Positions 5,610 through 8,601 of a stretch of DNA of 8,601 nucleotides are shown one piece after another. The notes under the pieces are model-generated. The model searched no databases, was not told the origin of the DNA, and worked only from the letters and a program-made list of their open reading frames with translations. Both the position numbers and the translations under genes were made by a program. The stretch is taken from contig JAJFHI010000245.1 in assembly GCA_021775715.1 (NCBI GenBank), positions 1 through 8,601 of the forward strand, read 5' to 3'. Position 1 is the stretch's first letter, and each line of letters begins with the position of its first letter. This stretch comes from Hyphomicrobiaceae bacterium (GTDB lineage Bacteria > Pseudomonadota > Alphaproteobacteria > Rhizobiales > Hyphomicrobiaceae).

Positions 5610-6743
5610 ATGAGTGATCGCCGCCGTAGCCGCCGCGTTGCCAACCTGAAAAGCCGTCTGATCGTCGGCGACTGCCTTGAAGCGCTTCGTCGTTTGCCAG
5701 ACGCCAGCGTCGATCTTGTTTTCGCCGACCCACCCTACAATCTCCAACTCGACGGTGAGCTTTTACGCCCCAACAACACGCGCGTTGACGGTGTTGATAA
5801 CGACTGGGACAAATTCTCGTCGTTCGCCGCCTACGACGAATTCTGCCGCGAATGGATTGGCGAATGCCGACGCATCCTGAAGCCTGACGGTGCGATGTGG
5901 CTCATCGGCTCGTATCACAACGTCTTCCGTCTGGGTGTTGCGCTGCAAGACCTTGGCTACTGGATTCTCAACGACGTTGTCTGGCGCAAAACGAACCCGA
6001 TGCCAAACTTCCGCGGGCGCCGTTTCACCAACGCGCACGAAACTCTGATCTGGGCCTCGCGTGACCAGAAATCAAAGTACACTTTCAACTATGAATCTCT
6101 AAAATCCGCCAACGACGACGTGCAGATGCGGTCCGACTGGCTGTTTCCAATTTGTGCCGGGCCAGAACGTCTGAAAGACGGCGAGGGCCGCAAGGCGCAC
6201 CCAACGCAAAAGCCGGAAGCTCTCCTGCACCGCATTATTCTCGGCACCACAAACCCTGGCGACGTCGTACTCGATCCTTTCTTTGGCACCGGCACCACGG
6301 GCGCAGTTGCCAAGAAGCTCGGCCGCCGTTGGATCGGGATCGAACGCGACACAACATATGCTGCAGTCGCCGAAGCCCGTATCGCCGAGATCGAACCGCT
6401 GGCCGTCAGCGAACTGGAGACACAACGCTCCAAACGAGCCGAACCCCGTGTCCCATTTGGCACGCTTGTCGAGCTTGGTATCGTCAAACCGGGCCTGAAA
6501 TTGTTCGGGCCACGGCGAAAATTTCGTGCTGTGGTTAAGGCAGATGGCACGCTTCGCGTTGGCCAGGCGCAGGGCTCCATTCACCGCATCGGCGCCGAAG
6601 TTCAGGGCAAAACGGCCTGTAATGGCTGGACTTTCTGGCACTATGACGACGGCGGGGACCTTCAGCCGATCGACGTTTTGCGCGACGAAGCCAAACGGCA
6701 ATTGGGCCTGCTTCCGGCCGAAAACCTGATTGCAGCGGAATAA
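5610..6743 (+). CDS. ccrM: CcrM-type cell-cycle DNA adenine methyltransferase (GANTC)
   Basis: A 377-residue N6-adenine methyltransferase of the beta class (M.HinfI/CcrM group), which transfers a methyl group from S-adenosylmethionine to adenine in GANTC. The catalytic motif DPPY is at 40-43, followed by NLQLDGELLRP. The CcrM-typical blocks NPMPNFRGRRFTNAHETLIWA (129-149), SDWLFPICAGPERLK (175-189) and HPTQKPEALLHR (197-208) follow. The SAM-binding motif DPFFGTGTTG is at 222-231. The C-terminal part (about 280-365, ending in W-x-x-W-H-Y-type aromatic residues) is the RAMA domain of this family, used in DNA recognition. Length is close to the Caulobacter enzyme. No restriction partner is adjacent, as expected for an orphan methylase that times the cell cycle with regulators such as GcrA and CtrA. 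I start at the ATG at 5610 rather than the adjoining TTG at 5607; GAGTGAG lies 9 bases upstream. Confidence 0.96.
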   Translation: MSDRRRSRRVANLKSRLIVGDCLEALRRLPDASVDLVFADPPYNLQLDGELLRPNNTRVDGVDNDWDKFSSFAAYDEFCREWIGECRRILKPDGAMWLIGSYHNVFRLGVALQDLGYWILNDVVWRKTNPMPNFRGRRFTNAHETLIWASRDQKSKYTFNYESLKSANDDVQMRSDWLFPICAGPERLKDGEGRKAHPTQKPEALLHRIILGTTNPGDVVLDPFFGTGTTGAVAKKLGRRWIGIERDTTYAAVAEARIAEIEPLAVSELETQRSKRAEPRVPFGTLVELGIVKPGLKLFGPRRKFRAVVKADGTLRVGQAQGSIHRIGAEVQGKTACNGWTFWHYDDGGDLQPIDVLRDEAKRQLGLLPAENLIAAE

Positions 6744-6803
6744 CGCCTTGCATTTGCCTGCTGGCCGCCGCCTTTGTTAGTTTCATTGCTATCACCCCCT
6801 TAC

Positions 6804-6828
6804 CACTCGGTAGAAACTCCACCGGGTG
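6804..6828 (+). other. Hairpin between ccrM and the C92 hydrolase gene
   Basis: CACTCGGT (6804-6811) pairs with ACCGGGTG (6821-6828) over 8 bp with one T-G wobble and a 9-base loop. It is followed by TTAAGAGGTG rather than a T run, so it is not a typical intrinsic terminator. It could partly end the ccrM transcript or structure the leader of the next gene. No other terminator lies between the two genes, so read-through from ccrM is possible. Confidence 0.4.
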
Positions 6829-6880
6829 TTAAGAGGTGATGGCTGCGGGGTCACATAAACACAGGTGTTCGGGGGTCCAT

Positions 6881-8263
6881 ATGCTCTCATCTATTCGTCC
6901 CGAGAATCTGCAGTCCGCACTGTCAAATGTGCGGGCCGCAATTTCTCGTCCTGCCGAAACTGCCGACGATGTTACCCGTCTTCTAAGCGACGCTTACCAG
7001 AATATTGCCGACATGGATGTCACTGGCGCCGACCCGACTGTTGTCCGCGAGAGTGCGCCCCTCGCGATGAAAGCCATCGACGACATCTTCCTCGATCTGC
7101 GCAGCCGGATTGGTGAATGGCGTCAAAAGGGTATTTTCACAACCCCCAACCAAACCCTGATGCGCGAGACGTTTCGCGTCTTGCGTTATTGCAAGGACAT
7201 TCTCGGCGAGGTCTGGATCGACCACGATCGTCTTGGCAGTGGCGAACCTTTGTACCGCGCGTTTACGGGCCAGCATCTCAACACCCATACACATCCCGAT
7301 TTTGCCAATGCCTCCGCGATCGCATTCCAATCCGGCGACGTACTTGTGATGCGCGGCATGCATCACAACAGTGCCGCGATCGCAATGGTTGGCGACGTCG
7401 ATTCCCAGTTTAGCCACGCGGCATTGATCTACATCGACCCAACCGGAAAACATTGGGTGGTGGAAAGCCTAATCGCAACGGGTGCACACATCATACCGCT
7501 TGAACAGTCATTGAGCAGCGGCGCGGCACGTATGATGGTGTTTCGTCATCGCGATGCAGCGCTTGCCGCAGAATCTGCCAAATTCATCCACGACCACGTT
7601 GCTGCTTCGCTTGATGGGCGTCAGCGGCGGATCTTGTATGATTTTTCTATGCGTCTTGACGGCGGACGTCGGCTGTTTTGCTCAAAGCTTATTCGCCAAG
7701 CCTATAAAGCGGCGAGCAACGGTAACGTCAAACTGCCAGCCTACCGTACCGTGCTTGGCATGAAGAACCGCGACTTCTTCAAACGCATCGGCGTCAAAAC
7801 GCGCCATACGTTTGCACCCGGTGACATGGAACTGGAGCCAGAATTCGATCTTATCGCCGAGTGGCGTGATTATCGCGCGACGTCGAAATTGCGGCTACAG
7901 GACGTTACCATGGCAAAGTTTTTCGAGTGGATGGATACGCGCAACTACACCTTCCGTGAAACGCTGACAATCCGCTTAATTTCGCTATTTGGACGTCTGT
8001 CGGGCCAGATGTCTGAAACGGCAAAGAACCTTATTGAAGATGTAATCCCACGCGTGCCAAGCAACATGAAACGCCGGGCGATCGCCGCTGTCGCTATGCT
8101 GCACAGAACGGCTGAGCCAGTTGTCAACACGTTGGAGGAGCTGGAAGACGAGCATGTTCGCGAGACGGGCCTGCCGATGCATCCAAGAACCGTGCGTGCG
8201 CATCTCGAACAGTTGCGCAAAGAACCCGGCGGTCACATCGGATATCTGCGTCCTCTGGGCTGA
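6881..8263 (+). CDS. YiiX/YebB-like (C92) permuted-papain-fold cysteine hydrolase
   Basis: A 460-residue cytoplasmic-looking protein whose middle (about 148-300) matches the C92, YiiX/YebB-like branch of the NlpC/P60 clan, in which the catalytic order is permuted. The domain opens with SGDVLVMRG (151-159). The catalytic histidine is probably H179 in FSHAALIYID, with E195 in VVESL a likely third active-site residue. YDF (253-255) is typical, and the nucleophile is C267 in LFCSKLIRQAY. These enzymes cleave or transfer amide or ester bonds on peptides or lipids; the substrate here is unknown. E. coli YiiX is about 200 residues. Here a helical N-terminal region (1-145) and a helical, charged C-terminal region (about 300-460) are added, with no signal peptide. 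I prefer the ATG at 6881 (GGGGG 5 bases upstream). The frame is also open from the GTG at 6836 and the ATG at 6839, adding about 15 non-family-like residues. Confidence 0.82.
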   Translation: MLSSIRPENLQSALSNVRAAISRPAETADDVTRLLSDAYQNIADMDVTGADPTVVRESAPLAMKAIDDIFLDLRSRIGEWRQKGIFTTPNQTLMRETFRVLRYCKDILGEVWIDHDRLGSGEPLYRAFTGQHLNTHTHPDFANASAIAFQSGDVLVMRGMHHNSAAIAMVGDVDSQFSHAALIYIDPTGKHWVVESLIATGAHIIPLEQSLSSGAARMMVFRHRDAALAAESAKFIHDHVAASLDGRQRRILYDFSMRLDGGRRLFCSKLIRQAYKAASNGNVKLPAYRTVLGMKNRDFFKRIGVKTRHTFAPGDMELEPEFDLIAEWRDYRATSKLRLQDVTMAKFFEWMDTRNYTFRETLTIRLISLFGRLSGQMSETAKNLIEDVIPRVPSNMKRRAIAAVAMLHRTAEPVVNTLEELEDEHVRETGLPMHPRTVRAHLEQLRKEPGGHIGYLRPLG

Positions 8264-8264
8264 C

Positions 8265-8298
8265 AAAGGACGGATGGGCGCTACCCGTTGCGTCCTTT
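8265..8298. terminator. Bidirectional terminator-like hairpin between convergent genes
   Basis: AAAGGACG (8265-8272) pairs perfectly with CGTCCTTT (8291-8298). Inside it, ATGGG (8274-8278) pairs with CCCGT (8284-8288) around a 5-base loop, with a small 1x2 internal loop between the stems. It starts one base after the hydrolase stop codon and covers the last codons of the opposing gene. The T runs are only three bases on either strand, so termination strength is uncertain, but its position between convergent genes supports the role for both transcripts. Confidence 0.65.
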
Positions 8299-8526
8299 AA
8301 GCCAGCGCACCATCAGAACGACTGCTGTTGGCCAAAGTCCGGCAACAGCATAGGTGGCAACATGGGATGCGATGGCTTTTTGATGCTCCGCAATGATATC
8401 GGGATCTGACGCTGGCACATCAAGCGGAATACGTGGCCAGCCTAGCCAGCCGACATAGACAGCCAGCAAAAACCACACAACGCAGGCAACCGGAATAACA
8501 ATAGAAATAACGCGGCTGACCGTCAT
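8281..8526 (-). CDS. Small two-helix membrane protein of unknown function
   Basis: An 81-residue protein I do not recognise. Two transmembrane segments are evident, at about 5-27 (VISIVIPVACVVWFLLAVYVGWL) and 56-74. They are separated by a hydrophilic, Pro/Asp-containing loop (PLDVPASDPDIIAEHQK), and the protein ends in a short basic tail (RWLKGRNG). No catalytic or binding motif is visible. The ATG at 8526 overlaps the stop of the upstream minus-strand gene as ATGA and has GGAAG 4 bases upstream, so the two are very probably co-transcribed and translationally coupled. Its last codons form one arm of the terminator-like hairpin shared with the converging hydrolase gene. The tight coupling and hydrophobic architecture argue for a real gene despite its size. 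Confidence 0.7.
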   Translation of the reverse strand: MTVSRVISIVIPVACVVWFLLAVYVGWLGWPRIPLDVPASDPDIIAEHQKAIASHVATYAVAGLWPTAVVLMVRWLKGRNG

Positions 8527-8601
8527 CGAGCTTCCAATCCATGTGCGATCACTTTGCGCATAACGCTTGGCAAAGCCTCGTTATCAAGCTTGCGTCGGCT
8601 G
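8523..8601 (-). CDS. 3' end of an unidentified gene, cut by the right edge
   Basis: Only the last 25 codons and the TGA are in the window (reading ..KLDNEALPSVMRKVIAHGLEAR). The frame is the only one of the three on this strand without a stop before the next start, and its TGA overlaps the ATG of the small membrane protein as ATGA. That overlap is the main reason to believe it is coding. The fragment is amphipathic and has no recognisable motif, so I give no function. Confidence 0.6.
   Translation of the reverse strand, partial: SRRKLDNEALPSVMRKVIAHGLEAR

Noticed and set aside
5043..5747. Open minus-strand frame of 234 codons
   Set aside because: It runs antisense through the secreted-protein gene, its terminator and the start of ccrM, which have signal peptide, terminator and catalytic motifs on the other strand. 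The protein is Thr/Ala-rich without domain features.
5610..6743. Restriction-modification system
   Set aside because: No restriction endonuclease-like gene flanks the methyltransferase; its sequence blocks and RAMA domain fit the orphan CcrM group.
1..8601. CRISPR arrays, tRNA or rRNA genes, insertion sequences, phage or defence islands
   Set aside because: I looked for spaced repeats, tRNA-like cloverleaf ends, transposase motifs and terminal inverted repeats and saw none. The only direct repeat is the 12-bp pair at 4866-4892.

Overview
The window reads as a chromosomal segment of an alphaproteobacterium, probably of the Hyphomicrobiales. Three things point there: a CcrM-type GANTC adenine methyltransferase, a promoter matching the alphaproteobacterial EcfG stress-sigma consensus (GGAAC-N16-CGTT), and a split-type Mrp antiporter operon. 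Genus cannot be fixed from the sequence alone. No tRNA, rRNA, CRISPR array, transposon or phage gene is visible.

Layout. Positions 1-4535 hold a tightly packed minus-strand operon for a Mrp-type multisubunit cation/proton antiporter. In transcription order it is mrpE, mrpF, mrpG, an MrpA C-terminal-like (MbhD/MbhE-type, DUF4040) subunit, mrpB, mrpC, mrpD, and a second proton-channel subunit that runs off the left edge. Almost all junctions are 4-base ATGA or 1-base overlaps, so translation is probably coupled and subunits made in balance. Together these membrane proteins should form one complex that exchanges Na+ (or K+) for H+ across the cytoplasmic membrane. The order is that of the Mrp-like module of archaeal membrane-bound hydrogenase rather than the classical A-B-C-D-E-F-G order.

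Positions 4536-4970 form a divergent intergenic region with a perfect dyad on the mrp side and, on the other side, a tandem 12-bp repeat carrying an EcfG-type promoter. This promoter faces a small secreted Arg/Cys-rich protein (4971-5378), which ends in a clear intrinsic terminator (5403-5433). Then come ccrM (5610-6743) and a cytoplasmic YiiX/YebB-like (C92, NlpC/P60-clan) cysteine hydrolase (6881-8263). A bidirectional terminator-like hairpin (8265-8298) separates the hydrolase from a convergent minus-strand pair: a two-helix membrane protein and the 3' end of another gene cut by the right edge.

Most of this is ordinary core genome. I did not find a convincing new multi-gene system. The points most worth checking are the stress-type promoter with its duplicated -35 element and the small protein it drives, the MBH-like antiporter gene order, the scarcity of GANTC sites (including none upstream of ccrM), and the long helical extensions on the C92 hydrolase.
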